Shown here one piece after another: positions 1-7,813 of a stretch of 64,000 nucleotides of DNA (positions are counted from its first letter, which is position 1; every line of letters starts with the position of its first letter). Source of the DNA: Ralstonia insidiosa (GTDB lineage: Bacteria > Pseudomonadota > Gammaproteobacteria > Burkholderiales > Burkholderiaceae); the NCBI RefSeq assembly GCF_008801405.1, contig NZ_VZPV01000001.1:2108001-2172000 (forward strand), read 5' to 3'. Made by a program: the position numbers and the translations under genes. The notes under the pieces were generated by a model. It was not told the origin of the DNA and made no database searches. It saw only the letters and a program-made list of their open reading frames with translations.

Positions 1-1
1 C

Positions 2-619
2 GAGTTGACCGCCCAGGGCCGCCGTGCAGCCGCACTACAGCTCGACGCCGGCAAGATCGCCACCTTCCCGGCGTTTGCGGATGCCGTGCGCGGTGTGCTG
101 GCGCAATGGAAGGCCGAGCGCTTTGATTACCTCGTCAACAACGCAGGCGTCGGCGTGCACGCCACCGTGGCCGAGACGACCGAAGCCCAGTTCGACGAAC
201 TGATGAACGTGCACTTCAAGGGCGTGTTCTTCCTCACCCAGATCCTGCTGCCGCTCATGGCTGACGGCGGGCGCATCGTGAATATCTCGTCGGGGCTGGC
301 GCGCTTTGCACTGCCGGGTTACGGCGCGTATGCGGCGATGAAGGGTGCGATCGAGGTGCTGACCAAGTACCTGGCGAAGGAGCTTGGCGCGCGGGGCATT
401 GCGGTGAACGTGGTTGCGCCGGGTGCCATCGAGACGGACTTTGGCGGCGGTGCCGTGCGTGACAACGCAAATCTCAATGCCATGGTCGCCTCCAACACGG
501 CCCTGGGCCGCGCTGGCGTGCCGGATGATATCGGCGGGGTGGTGGCGTCGCTGCTGTCGCCGGATAACCGGTGGATCAATGCGCAGCGGATTGAGGCTTC
601 GGGTGGGATGTTCCTGTAA
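2..619 (+). CDS. SDR family oxidoreductase, 5' truncated by window edge
   Basis: C-terminal two thirds of a classical short-chain dehydrogenase/reductase, a cytoplasmic NAD(P)H-dependent oxidoreductase of unknown substrate. The reading frame is open to the left edge, so the N-terminal Rossmann glycine motif (TGxxxGxG) lies outside the window. Visible family marks are the NNAG motif early in the fragment, the catalytic Ser in NISSG, the YGAYAAMKG segment carrying the Tyr-x-x-x-Lys pair, and the VNVVAPGAIETD stretch after it. It ends in a TAA stop with a typical SDR C-terminus (ASGGMFL). The apparent TTG start at base 5 is only the first possible codon in the window and is not a real start. Confidence 0.9.
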   Translation, partial: ELTAQGRRAAALQLDAGKIATFPAFADAVRGVLAQWKAERFDYLVNNAGVGVHATVAETTEAQFDELMNVHFKGVFFLTQILLPLMADGGRIVNISSGLARFALPGYGAYAAMKGAIEVLTKYLAKELGARGIAVNVVAPGAIETDFGGGAVRDNANLNAMVASNTALGRAGVPDDIGGVVASLLSPDNRWINAQRIEASGGMFL

Positions 620-640
620 GCCCCTCGAACTGCTACGCGT

Positions 641-954
641 GGAGGTTTGAGGTCCATGCGCGGGCCTCAGAGGTCCAGCGGTGGATGGCTAATGGTCCAT
701 TGATGGAGCAAAAAGGCCCACGCGCCGAGCTCGGAGGTCCGACGCCGGGGCTCTGAGAGCCTAAGCTGGACCTCAAAGGTCCGACGGTGGAGGTCGGGAG
801 GTCCAACGGTGCGCCTAAAAGGTGCGCTTGTGAGGGTCTGAGGTTCAATGGTGGAGCTCAGACCTTCGGCTGTGGAGCTAAAAGGTCCATGTGTGGAGGT
901 CTGGGCTGCTTGCGGCGAGGCTTTGATAGGACCCCGCGCGATGCTGGGTGCGGC
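641..954. repeat. Degenerate GGTCC-rich tandem repeat array
   Basis: About a dozen imperfect units of roughly 19-24 bp follow the SDR stop. Each is built on the pattern GAGGTCCAACGGTGGAGCTC with many substitutions; clear units begin near 649, 670, 694, 783, 798, 839 and 882. No convincing reading frame crosses it and the unit length is not a multiple of three throughout. The recognisable units end near 907, and a less repetitive stretch then leads into palindromic element copy A, whose first bases also read GGTCC. Function unknown. Confidence 0.7.
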
Positions 955-1186
955 GGTCCATCCCCAGTATCGTCCCCTGCCGGGGCCGACTCACTTTTCT
1001 TTGTCTTGCCAAAGAAAAGTAAGCAAAAGAAAGGCGCGCCCGAGATGGCGACCCCCTCCTTGAATTTTCGTAACCGGGCGGAGACGGGAAAAACTCGCTG
1101 CGCTCAAACAGTTTCCCGTCTTTTTTCCGCCCGCTTACGAAAATTCAAGGCGCCATCAAGGGCAGGAACGTCAAAGGCCAAACCAA
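955..1186 (+). repeat. Palindromic intergenic element, copy A
   Basis: First of three copies of the same roughly 230-bp element. In order it holds a short GC hairpin (CCCCTGCCGGGG), a CTTTTCTTTG/CAAAGAAAAG hairpin, a GCGCGCCCGAGATGGCG block, and a 93-bp imperfect palindrome (1058-1150) that starts CCTTGAATTT and ends AAATTCAAGG. A tail with GGCAGGAACGTCAA follows. Copies B and C carry the same blocks in reverse orientation. No transposase or terminal target duplication is evident, so it is described as a repeat and not as an insertion sequence. Confidence 0.85.
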
Positions 1187-1291
1187 CGCGGTGCGGAGGC
1201 GAGCGCCAATGCAGTCGAGTCAGGCACGCTGAGGGGATGGCAAGACGAAGTCGTGCGCGGGCAAAAGATGGTTTGTTTTCCATTGCCCTAT

Positions 1292-1491
1292 GCGGCGCCT
1301 TGAATTTCTGTGGGCGTGCGGAAAAAGGAAGTAGCCTTGTCTGAGCGAAGCGAGTTTGGCTCCTTCCCCGCACGGTCACGGAAATTCAAGGAGTCTGTCG
1401 CCGCATCGGGCGCGCCTTTCTTTGCTTACTTTCTTTGGCAAGACAAAGAAAGTGAGTCAGCCCCGGCAGGGGATGAAACAAGGGATGCACC
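1292..1491 (-). repeat. Palindromic intergenic element, copy B
   Basis: Second copy, inverted relative to copy A and about 105 bp from it, so A and B form a large inverted repeat in the same intergenic region. The palindrome spans 1298-1391 and its inner part has diverged from A and C. The TTTCTTTGGCAAGACAAAGAAA hairpin blocks and the end GGGGATGAAACAAGGGATG match copy C almost exactly. It ends about 30 bp from the stop codon of the minus-strand permease gene and could act as a transcription end there. Confidence 0.85.
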
Positions 1492-1523
1492 AGCAACGCC
1501 AGTGCATGGCGAAGGACAAACAA

Positions 1524-2360
1524 TCAGGCAATGGCCTTAGCCGCAGCCCGCCCACGCAGCCATTCAAACGTCAGCAGCAGGCAAGTGGAAAACACGATGA
1601 GGATCGTCGCCAGCGCGGCAATCGTCGGCGAAATGTTCTCGCGAATCCCGGTAAACATCTGACGCGGCAGCGTCACCTGATCGGCGCCAGCGAGGAAGAG
1701 CGTGACCACCACCTCATCAAACGACGTAGCAAAGGCAAACAACGCCCCCGAGATGACGCCCGGTGCAATCACCGGCAGCGTGATCCGGAAGAACGTCATC
1801 ACCGGATTGGCGCCCAGCGACAGGCTCGCCCGCACGAGGTTGTGGTTGAAGCCCTGCAACGTCGCCAACACCGTCGTCACCACAAACGGCACCCCCAGCG
1901 CCGCATGCGCGAGGATCAGCCCGATATACGTGTTCGCCAGCCCCAGCGGCGCGAAGAACAGATACATACCGACACCGACGACGACCACCGGCACGATCAT
2001 CGGCGACACCAGCACGGCCATCAGCAAGCCCTTGCCACGGAAGTCTGCCTTGTTCAGCCCGATGGCGGCCAGCGTACCGAGCACCGTTGCCACGATCGTG
2101 GCCGCAGGCGCAACGATGAAGCTGTTCTTGGCTGCCATGCGCCATTCATCCGACGTGACGAGGTTCTGGTACCAGCGCAGCGAATAGCTCGGGATCGGAT
2201 ACGAGAGGAACGTGCTCGACGAGAACGACAGCGGCACGATCACCAGCACCGGCAGCACGAGGTACAGCAGCGTCAGCACGGCCAGGGCGCGTAGCGCGAA
2301 GTACCACACGCGCTCGACGAGCGAGGTGTGCGGGGCAAACATCGGTTTGGCGAGTTTCAT
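1524..2360 (-). CDS. ABC transporter permease, PotC type (polyamine-family)
   Basis: Inner-membrane permease of 278 residues, last gene of a four-gene importer operon. It has about six hydrophobic segments and the cytoplasmic EAA-type loop (SLGANPVMTFFRITLP) that contacts the ATPase. Sequence and gene order match the PotC/PotI branch of spermidine/putrescine transporters. The start was placed at the ATG at 2360 (MKLAKPMFAP), which has a GGAG about 8 bases upstream, and not at a longer in-frame start inside the neighbouring permease gene. It lies 16 bp behind that permease. The exact substrate cannot be read from the sequence. Confidence 0.93.
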   Translation of the reverse strand: MKLAKPMFAPHTSLVERVWYFALRALAVLTLLYLVLPVLVIVPLSFSSSTFLSYPIPSYSLRWYQNLVTSDEWRMAAKNSFIVAPAATIVATVLGTLAAIGLNKADFRGKGLLMAVLVSPMIVPVVVVGVGMYLFFAPLGLANTYIGLILAHAALGVPFVVTTVLATLQGFNHNLVRASLSLGANPVMTFFRITLPVIAPGVISGALFAFATSFDEVVVTLFLAGADQVTLPRQMFTGIRENISPTIAALATILIVFSTCLLLTFEWLRGRAAAKAIA

Positions 2361-2376
2361 AGTCGATGGGCTCCGT

Positions 2377-3654
2377 TCAACCGACGCGAACCTTGGGCCG
2401 CGTGAAGCGCCCATACACCACATACAGCACCAGCGTGGCGAGCAACAGCAGTGCACCCAGCGCGCACGCCATGCCCCAGTTGATGGTGACGTTGGTGAAG
2501 TAGGCCACGTAGTAGCTGACCATCTGATCGTTCGGCCCGCCCAGCAGCGCGGGCGTGATGTAGTAGCCGAGCGCGAGGATGAACACCAGCAGCGCGCCGG
2601 CGCCGATGCCCGGGTACGTCTGCGGCACGTACACGCGCCAGAACGCGGCAAACGGATGGCTGCCCAGCGATACGGCTGCGCGCTGGTACGTCGGCGGGAT
2701 CGACTTCATCACGCTGTACAGCGGCAGGATCATGAACGGCAGCAGGATGTGCGTCATCGAGATGTACACGCCCACGCGGTTGAACAGCAACGCGAGCGGC
2801 TCCTTGATGATCCCCAGGTCCATCAGCCCGTGGTTGATCAGGCCCTCGGTCTGCAGCAGCACGATCCACGCCGCCACACGCACCAGGATGGACGTCCAGA
2901 ACGGGATCAGCACCAGCACCATGACCAGGTTGGCGCGGCGCTCCGGCAGCGAGGCGATCCAGTACGACAGCGGGTAGCCGAGCAGCAGCGCGAACAGCGT
3001 CACCATCGCGCTGATGACGAAGGTGCGGATGAACACCGTCACGTAGATCTGCTCGTCGGGGTCGGTCGCTTCGATATGGCCGAAGGCGTCTTGCCGGTGG
3101 TCGAGCGCGGCCAGCAGGTAGAACGGCGACGTGCGGCTACCGTTCTTGGCGATGGCCTGCCAATAAGTTTTATCGCCCCAGCGCTCGTCGAGTTCGAGGA
3201 GCTTGGCGCGGGTCTGCTCGGGCGTGAGCGTGAGTGCCTTGCCTTGGTCGTCGGCCAGCGGCATGGCACGCGCGGTCTTGGCGACGAGCGAGCGGAAGCC
3301 GGGGATTTCGGTGTTCAGGCGGCGGGCGAGGGCACCCATGGCTTCGCCTTCGCTCACGGTGGTGAGGTCAGCGGCCAATGCAACGTAGGCGGCATCGGCG
3401 GGTGGGGCTTTGCGGTCCCAGTTCTTGAGCGCGGTCACCGTCTTGGGCAGCGCGTCGGCCACCTCGGGGTTCTGCACGGCGCGCGTGAGCAGGGCGCCGA
3501 TCGGTACAACGAAGATCAGCAGCAGGAAGATGGCGAGCGGCGCCACCAGCGCCAGCGCCATGGCACGCCTGCGCGCCTCAGCGCTCTTCAATTCGCGTTT
3601 GAGTTTGGCCGTCGATTCCGGAACCGATTCAGCCGCGATCGTCATGGTGTTCAA
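2377..3654 (-). CDS. ABC transporter permease, PotB type with large periplasmic insertion
   Basis: First permease of the polyamine-type importer, 425 residues against roughly 275-320 for ordinary PotB. A first membrane helix (about residues 31-58) is followed by a hydrophilic stretch of about 145 residues (about 60-203) before the usual permease core begins (YVTVFIRTFVISAMVTLF). The EAA loop reads AAVSLGSHPFAAFWRVYVP. A TTG at 3654 has GAGG five bases upstream; an ATG three codons later (3645) is the alternative start but would sit 14 bases from that site. A strong hairpin separates it from the binding-protein gene upstream. Confidence 0.92.
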   Translation of the reverse strand: MNTMTIAAESVPESTAKLKRELKSAEARRRAMALALVAPLAIFLLLIFVVPIGALLTRAVQNPEVADALPKTVTALKNWDRKAPPADAAYVALAADLTTVSEGEAMGALARRLNTEIPGFRSLVAKTARAMPLADDQGKALTLTPEQTRAKLLELDERWGDKTYWQAIAKNGSRTSPFYLLAALDHRQDAFGHIEATDPDEQIYVTVFIRTFVISAMVTLFALLLGYPLSYWIASLPERRANLVMVLVLIPFWTSILVRVAAWIVLLQTEGLINHGLMDLGIIKEPLALLFNRVGVYISMTHILLPFMILPLYSVMKSIPPTYQRAAVSLGSHPFAAFWRVYVPQTYPGIGAGALLVFILALGYYITPALLGGPNDQMVSYYVAYFTNVTINWGMACALGALLLLATLVLYVVYGRFTRPKVRVG

Positions 3655-3688
3655 TGCTGCCTCGCCGAGTGCTACGGAGATTCATCTG

Positions 3689-3721
3689 GCGGATGCCACA
3701 CCAGGGTGGCGTGGCATCCGC
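3689..3721 (-). other. Intercistronic hairpin between binding-protein and permease genes
   Basis: GCGGATGCCAC (3689-3699) pairs perfectly with GTGGCATCCGC (3711-3721) around an 11-base loop. It follows the binding-protein stop codon and precedes the PotB-type permease. There is no U-run after it in the direction of transcription, so an mRNA-stabilising or processing role is more likely than full termination. Confidence 0.7.
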
Positions 3722-3742
3722 ACAGGTCACTGCCTTACGTTG

Positions 3743-4783
3743 TTACTTCGACGCCCACGAGGCGAAGCGCTGCTCCAGCTCGTCGCCGTGGTCGGTCCAG
3801 AACTGCAGGTTCTGCAGCACGGCGTTCTTGCTGTTCTCCGGCGAGTTGGGCATGTTGGCCTGCGTCTTGGCATCCAGCGCCTTGATGGCAGCGACGTTGG
3901 CCGGGCCGTAGGCGATGTGCTTGACGTATTCCTGCTGCGGCTTCTGCGAGAGCGTGTAGGCGATGTATTGCTCGGCCAGCGCCTTGTTGGGCGTGCCCTT
4001 GGGGATGGCCCAGTAGTCCAGGTCGTAGATGCTGCCGTTCCAGACCACCTTCAGGTTCTTGCCTTCGCGCTGCGCGGCGTCGATGCGGCCGTTGAAGGCC
4101 GTGGACATCACCACGTCACCCGCCACCAGGAATTGCGGCGGCTGCGCGCCGGCTTCCCACCACTGGATGTTGGCCTTCAGTTGGTCGAGCTTCTTGAACG
4201 CGCGGTTCTGGCCGTCCTTGGTGGCCAGCACCTTGTAGACGTCCTTGGGCGGCACGCCGTCGGCCATCAACGCGAATTCCAGGTTGCCGCGCGCACCCTT
4301 GCGCATGCCGCGCTTGCCGGGGAATGTTTTCACGTCCCAGAAATCGGCCCAGCCGGTCGGGGCAGTCTTGAGCTTGTCGGCGTTGTACGCCATCGCGGTC
4401 GACCACACGAAGAAGCCCACGCCGCAGGTGCTGGGCGACTCGGGGATCAGGTCGCCCTTCTTGGCGATCTTGCTCCAGTCGAGCTTCTCGAACAGGCCCT
4501 CGTCGCAGCCACGGCCGATGTCGCCGGATTCGACTTCCACCACGTCCCAGTTGACGTGCTTGGCTTCCACCATGGCCTTGATCTTGGCCTGCTCGCCGTT
4601 GTATTCGACCACGGTGACCTTATTGCCGGTCTGCGCTTCGAACGGCTTGTTGAAGGCGGCCTTCTGCGCATCGCCGTTGGCGCCGCCGAAGTTGACGACG
4701 GTGATCTCGGCAGCATGCGCACCGAAGGCAATGGCAAACGCGCCGGCAAGCAGGCTCAGACGCATTTTCGTGCTGTGTTTCAT
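3743..4783 (-). CDS. Periplasmic solute-binding protein, PotD/PotF-type
   Basis: Binding protein of 346 residues that captures the substrate in the periplasm for the adjacent permeases. A signal peptide covers about residues 1-24 (MKHSTKMRLSLLAGAFAIAF, cut after GAHA). The mature protein starts AEITVVNFGG and has the extended solute-binding fold of the polyamine group, with GVGFFVWSTAMAYN and DYWAIPKGTPN segments. It is the second gene of the operon, 56 bp behind the ATPase and ahead of an intercistronic hairpin. Putrescine or spermidine is the family expectation, but related proteins bind other amines or amino acid derivatives, so the substrate is left open. Confidence 0.92.
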   Translation of the reverse strand: MKHSTKMRLSLLAGAFAIAFGAHAAEITVVNFGGANGDAQKAAFNKPFEAQTGNKVTVVEYNGEQAKIKAMVEAKHVNWDVVEVESGDIGRGCDEGLFEKLDWSKIAKKGDLIPESPSTCGVGFFVWSTAMAYNADKLKTAPTGWADFWDVKTFPGKRGMRKGARGNLEFALMADGVPPKDVYKVLATKDGQNRAFKKLDQLKANIQWWEAGAQPPQFLVAGDVVMSTAFNGRIDAAQREGKNLKVVWNGSIYDLDYWAIPKGTPNKALAEQYIAYTLSQKPQQEYVKHIAYGPANVAAIKALDAKTQANMPNSPENSKNAVLQNLQFWTDHGDELEQRFASWASK

Positions 4784-4839
4784 GTTGGCTCCTCTTTTGG
4801 CTTTAGCGTGTGATTACGGCTTTGTGGTCGTGTTACGGC

Positions 4840-5928
4840 TCAGACAAAAACGCGCAGGTGTTCGGGTGCAAACTCAAGCTGGATCGGCGCGCCGGGTGCA
4901 AAGCCTTCGAGCGCACGCGTGCCCAGCGGCACCTTGACGAAACATTCGGGTTGGTCGGGCAGGGCACAGCGCATGCGCACGTGGTCGCCAAAGTAGACGA
5001 GGCCGCGCGTTTGGCCAGCGATTGCATTCCCGCCAGCGGGTGCACCGTCTGCCAAACGCATTCGCTCGGGGCGGATGCAGCCGGTGGCGGTGGCACCCAC
5101 GGCGGCGCCGGCGATGTTGCGGCCGACGATGCGGGCACCGTCGTTGAGCTGCATTTCGCAGTAGTCGCCGTCGACGCGGGTGACGGTGCCGCGCAGCGTG
5201 TTGCTGTCGCCGATGAAGTTGGCGACGAACTCGTTGCAGGGGCGTTCGTACAGGCTGTCCACCGTGTCGAGCTGCTGCACGATGCCCTTGTCGAACACGG
5301 CCACGCGGTCGGACATGGTGAGCGCCTCGCCCTGGTCGTGCGTGACGTAGACGAACGTCACGCCCAGCTTTTCGTGCAGGGACTTGAGCTCGTACTGCAT
5401 GTGTTCACGCAGTTGCTTGTCGAGCGCGCCCAGCGGCTCGTCCATCAGCACCAGCTTGGGCTCGAACACCAGCGCACGGGCCAGGGCAATGCGCTGCTGT
5501 TGGCCGCCTGAAAGCTGCGCCGGGTAGCGCTTGGCAAAGCCTTCCATGCGCACCATCTGCAGGGCTTTGTGTACGCGGTCGGCACGCTCGCTGGCGGGGA
5601 TCTTGCGCACGGTCAGCGGATATTCCACGTTCTGCGCCACCGTCAGGTGCGGGAACAGCGCGTAGTTCTGGAACACCATGCCGATGTTGCGCTTGTGCGG
5701 CGGCACGTTGTTGAGCAGCGCGCCTTCCAGACGGATCTCTCCGCCGGTCGGGAATTCAAACCCGGCCAGCATCATCAGGCACGTGGTCTTGCCCGAGCCG
5801 GAGGGGCCGAGCAGGGTCAGGAACTCGCCCTGGTAGATGTCCAGGTCCAGGTGCTTGACCACGAGGGTCTCGCCGTCATACGTCTTGCGTACACCGCGAA
5901 AGCTGACGATCACGTCGTCGGTCTTCAT
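4840..5928 (-). CDS. ABC transporter ATP-binding protein, PotA type
   Basis: Cytoplasmic ATPase of 362 residues energising the polyamine-type importer and first gene of its operon. Walker A is GPSGSGKTT (residues 41-49), the Q-loop is in VFQNYALFP, the ABC signature LSGGQQQR is at 139-146, Walker B LVLMDE at 159-164, and the switch His is in YVTHDQGEA. The C-terminal third (from about 240) is the TOBE-type regulatory domain normal for PotA/MalK-class ATPases. The ATG start is preceded by a GGAGGCAG ribosome site. A candidate promoter and direct repeats lie about 70-135 bp upstream. Confidence 0.95.
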   Translation of the reverse strand: MKTDDVIVSFRGVRKTYDGETLVVKHLDLDIYQGEFLTLLGPSGSGKTTCLMMLAGFEFPTGGEIRLEGALLNNVPPHKRNIGMVFQNYALFPHLTVAQNVEYPLTVRKIPASERADRVHKALQMVRMEGFAKRYPAQLSGGQQQRIALARALVFEPKLVLMDEPLGALDKQLREHMQYELKSLHEKLGVTFVYVTHDQGEALTMSDRVAVFDKGIVQQLDTVDSLYERPCNEFVANFIGDSNTLRGTVTRVDGDYCEMQLNDGARIVGRNIAGAAVGATATGCIRPERMRLADGAPAGGNAIAGQTRGLVYFGDHVRMRCALPDQPECFVKVPLGTRALEGFAPGAPIQLEFAPEHLRVFV

Positions 5929-6379
5929 TGCTGCCTCCTGCTGTTCCTCAGCCCATCAAGGCTGGTCAACAAGCCGTGTTGTGAAGAATTGTGGATGGAC
6001 TATAGCGGCTCATTGTTTTGCAAAGTGGACCCAATCCTGGTTATTTGATAGAGCCAATTTAGGCGACTCAACTTGCACCGCAAGCGGGCGAAAGGCCCTC
6101 AGGCACCACAATAGGGAAAAGCCCCAGGGCCTTGCCGAGGCAAGCACGGCGGTGGTTTCGGAGGGATGGAGCAACCGTTTGAGTGTAGGTCGCTGCCGGG
6201 GCAGGTGCGGCGATGGTCGCGAGGGATCGGATGGAACCAATTCGAGTGCTGAGACAGGTCGCTCGCACGCCTGGAAATGGTGCGCCGCGTCGTCACGGAA
6301 GCGGTGCACGGCAGTTGACGCAGCACGCGATGACGGCGCGTCTATGTTGTCCTGCAGCAACCGGCCGTGCAAGACGCGA
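5929..6379. other. 451-bp gene-free region upstream of the polyamine-type operon
   Basis: Apart from the promoter and direct repeats at 5999-6063, nothing recognisable was found between the ATPase start and the histidine kinase stop. Short frames on both strands (for example 6010-6372 minus) give Arg/Pro/Ser-rich translations with no family resemblance. No regulator gene sits here, although many such operons have one divergent to them. Confidence 0.5.
5999..6063 (-). promoter_or_regulatory. Candidate promoter with paired direct repeats for the polyamine-type operon
   Basis: Read on the minus strand, TATAGT (5999-6004) is a fair -10 box, and 17 bp upstream CACTTT (6022-6027) is a poor -35. 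Just upstream and abutting that -35 are two direct repeats on the plus strand, GACCCAATCCTGG (6028-6040) and GAGCCAATTTAGG (6051-6063). They match at 9 of 13 positions and are 23 bp apart. A weak -35 next to tandem repeats two helical turns apart suits an activator, for example of the GntR/MocR class. The regulator is not in the window. Confidence 0.45.
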
Positions 6380-7813
6380 TCAGGCTGAGGCCGTGGGTGC
6401 GTCAGTCGGGGCGAGTGCCAGGCACACGCTCACGGTCAGCCCGCCGCCGGGTGTTTCAGACAGCGCCACCGTGCCGCCATGCACGCGGGCGATCTCACGC
6501 ACGATGGCCAGGCCCAGGCCGCTGCCGTCCTGATCCTGTGCTGCGGCTGCGGCGGCACCGCGATAGAAGCGGCCAAACACCGCATCGCGCTCGGGCACGG
6601 CAATGCCAGGGCCGTCGTCCTCCACCTGCAGCACAGCCTGGTCGCCCAGCATGGCCATCGTCTGGCGTGTGACGCGCAGCGTGACGCGGGCGCCGTGGCC
6701 TGCGTAGCGGATGGCGTTGTCGAGCAGGTTGCCGATCAGTTCCTGCAGCCATTGCGGCTCGCCGGCCACGGTGACGGGGTCGCCTTCAAAGCCGAGGTCG
6801 ATGCCGGCCTTGCGCGCCACTGGGGCGAGTTCGAGCGCCACATCGCCGGCCAGCGTGTCCAGCCGCAACGGCTGCAATTGCGGGGCGTAGCCGCTGTCGG
6901 GCTCCAGCCGCGAGAGCGACAGCAACTGCTGCACGCCCTTGGCCGCCTGGCGCACGGTGCCGTGCAGCGGTTCGAGATGGCGGCGGATGCGATCGCCGTC
7001 GGGCTCGCGCAGGGCGAGTTCCGATTGCGCCTGGATGACGGCGAGGGGCGTCTTCAATTGATGTGCCGCATCGGCAAAGAAGCGCTTGCGGGCCTGCACC
7101 ATGCGCAGCAGGCGTGCCACGTACTGATTGATGGCCTCCACCAGCGGTGCGACTTCCGCAGGCAAGCCGTGCTGGTGCAGGGGCGCCAGTTCATCGGTGC
7201 CGCGGCTGGCCATGCTTTGACTCAATTGCCGTAGCGGCCGCAGCCCGCGCCGTACGCCCAGCCAGACGATGCCGACGGCCAGCACCACCAGCAGCACCTC
7301 CTGCTGCAGCGAGCCCGCCAGGATCTCGTGGGCCAATGCTTCACGCGGCTCCAGCGTTTCGCCCACCAGTAGCCACACCAGCTGAATCTGCGAGGACTGC
7401 GCGTCGCGCACGGGTACCGCCTGCGCCGCCACGCGCACCTGCATGTTGCGGAACGTCGTGTCGTAGAAGACGGTGCCATATGGCGTGGGCTGCCGCCCGC
7501 CTGGCAAGGGCAGTTCGCTGTAGCCGGTGAGCGTGTTGCCGGCGGTATCGGCAATCCGATAGAAGATGCTGCTGCCGGTTTCCGACTCCAGAATTTCCAG
7601 CGCCAGATAAGGCAGGTCGATGGCGAAGCGCCCTTCGCGCAGGCGCACGCCTTCATGCATGGCCTTGAGCGATGCACCCAGCGTGCGGTCAAACGCGGCG
7701 TGCGCGGCGTTCATGGCGCGCGCGTAGGTCAGCCAGGCATCCAGCGCGAGCAGCCCCAACAGCGGCAACAGCAGCCAGAGTGAGAGCTGCCGACGCAGGC
7801 TCGGCGGGCTCAT
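6380..7813 (-). CDS. Sensor histidine kinase, TctE/QseC-like
   Basis: Inner-membrane sensor kinase of 477 residues that pairs with the adjoining response regulator. It has an N-terminal membrane helix (about 8-28), a periplasmic domain of about 140 residues (two-component sensor N-domain type), a second helix (about 172-188) and a HAMP-like linker. The phosphoacceptor is His251 in FFADAAHQLKTPLA. The ATPase domain has the N-box (NLLDNAIRYA), DDGPGI and GSGLGLAIV. Its start overlaps the regulator stop by 4 bp (ATGA), so the two are translated together. Family members sense tricarboxylates or related anions. The divergent porin suggests control of outer-membrane uptake. Confidence 0.94.
   Translation of the reverse strand: MSPPSLRRQLSLWLLLPLLGLLALDAWLTYARAMNAAHAAFDRTLGASLKAMHEGVRLREGRFAIDLPYLALEILESETGSSIFYRIADTAGNTLTGYSELPLPGGRQPTPYGTVFYDTTFRNMQVRVAAQAVPVRDAQSSQIQLVWLLVGETLEPREALAHEILAGSLQQEVLLVVLAVGIVWLGVRRGLRPLRQLSQSMASRGTDELAPLHQHGLPAEVAPLVEAINQYVARLLRMVQARKRFFADAAHQLKTPLAVIQAQSELALREPDGDRIRRHLEPLHGTVRQAAKGVQQLLSLSRLEPDSGYAPQLQPLRLDTLAGDVALELAPVARKAGIDLGFEGDPVTVAGEPQWLQELIGNLLDNAIRYAGHGARVTLRVTRQTMAMLGDQAVLQVEDDGPGIAVPERDAVFGRFYRGAAAAAAQDQDGSGLGLAIVREIARVHGGTVALSETPGGGLTVSVCLALAPTDAPTASA

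Noticed and set aside
641..954. Possible CRISPR array
   Set aside because: Units are about 19-24 bp with many substitutions and no constant-repeat/unique-spacer alternation, and no cas genes are near.
787..1344. 185-codon plus-strand frame in the repeat region
   Set aside because: It runs through the GGTCC array and palindromic element A. Its Cys/Gly/Arg-rich translation resembles no protein family and it lacks a ribosome site.
955..1491. Insertion sequence or MITE pair
   Set aside because: No transposase, no defined terminal inverted repeats separate from the inner palindrome, and no target duplication could be seen.
6010..6372. 120-codon minus-strand frame upstream of the polyamine-type operon
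   Set aside because: Low-complexity Arg/Pro/Ser composition, no family resemblance, no good start site, and it covers the candidate promoter.
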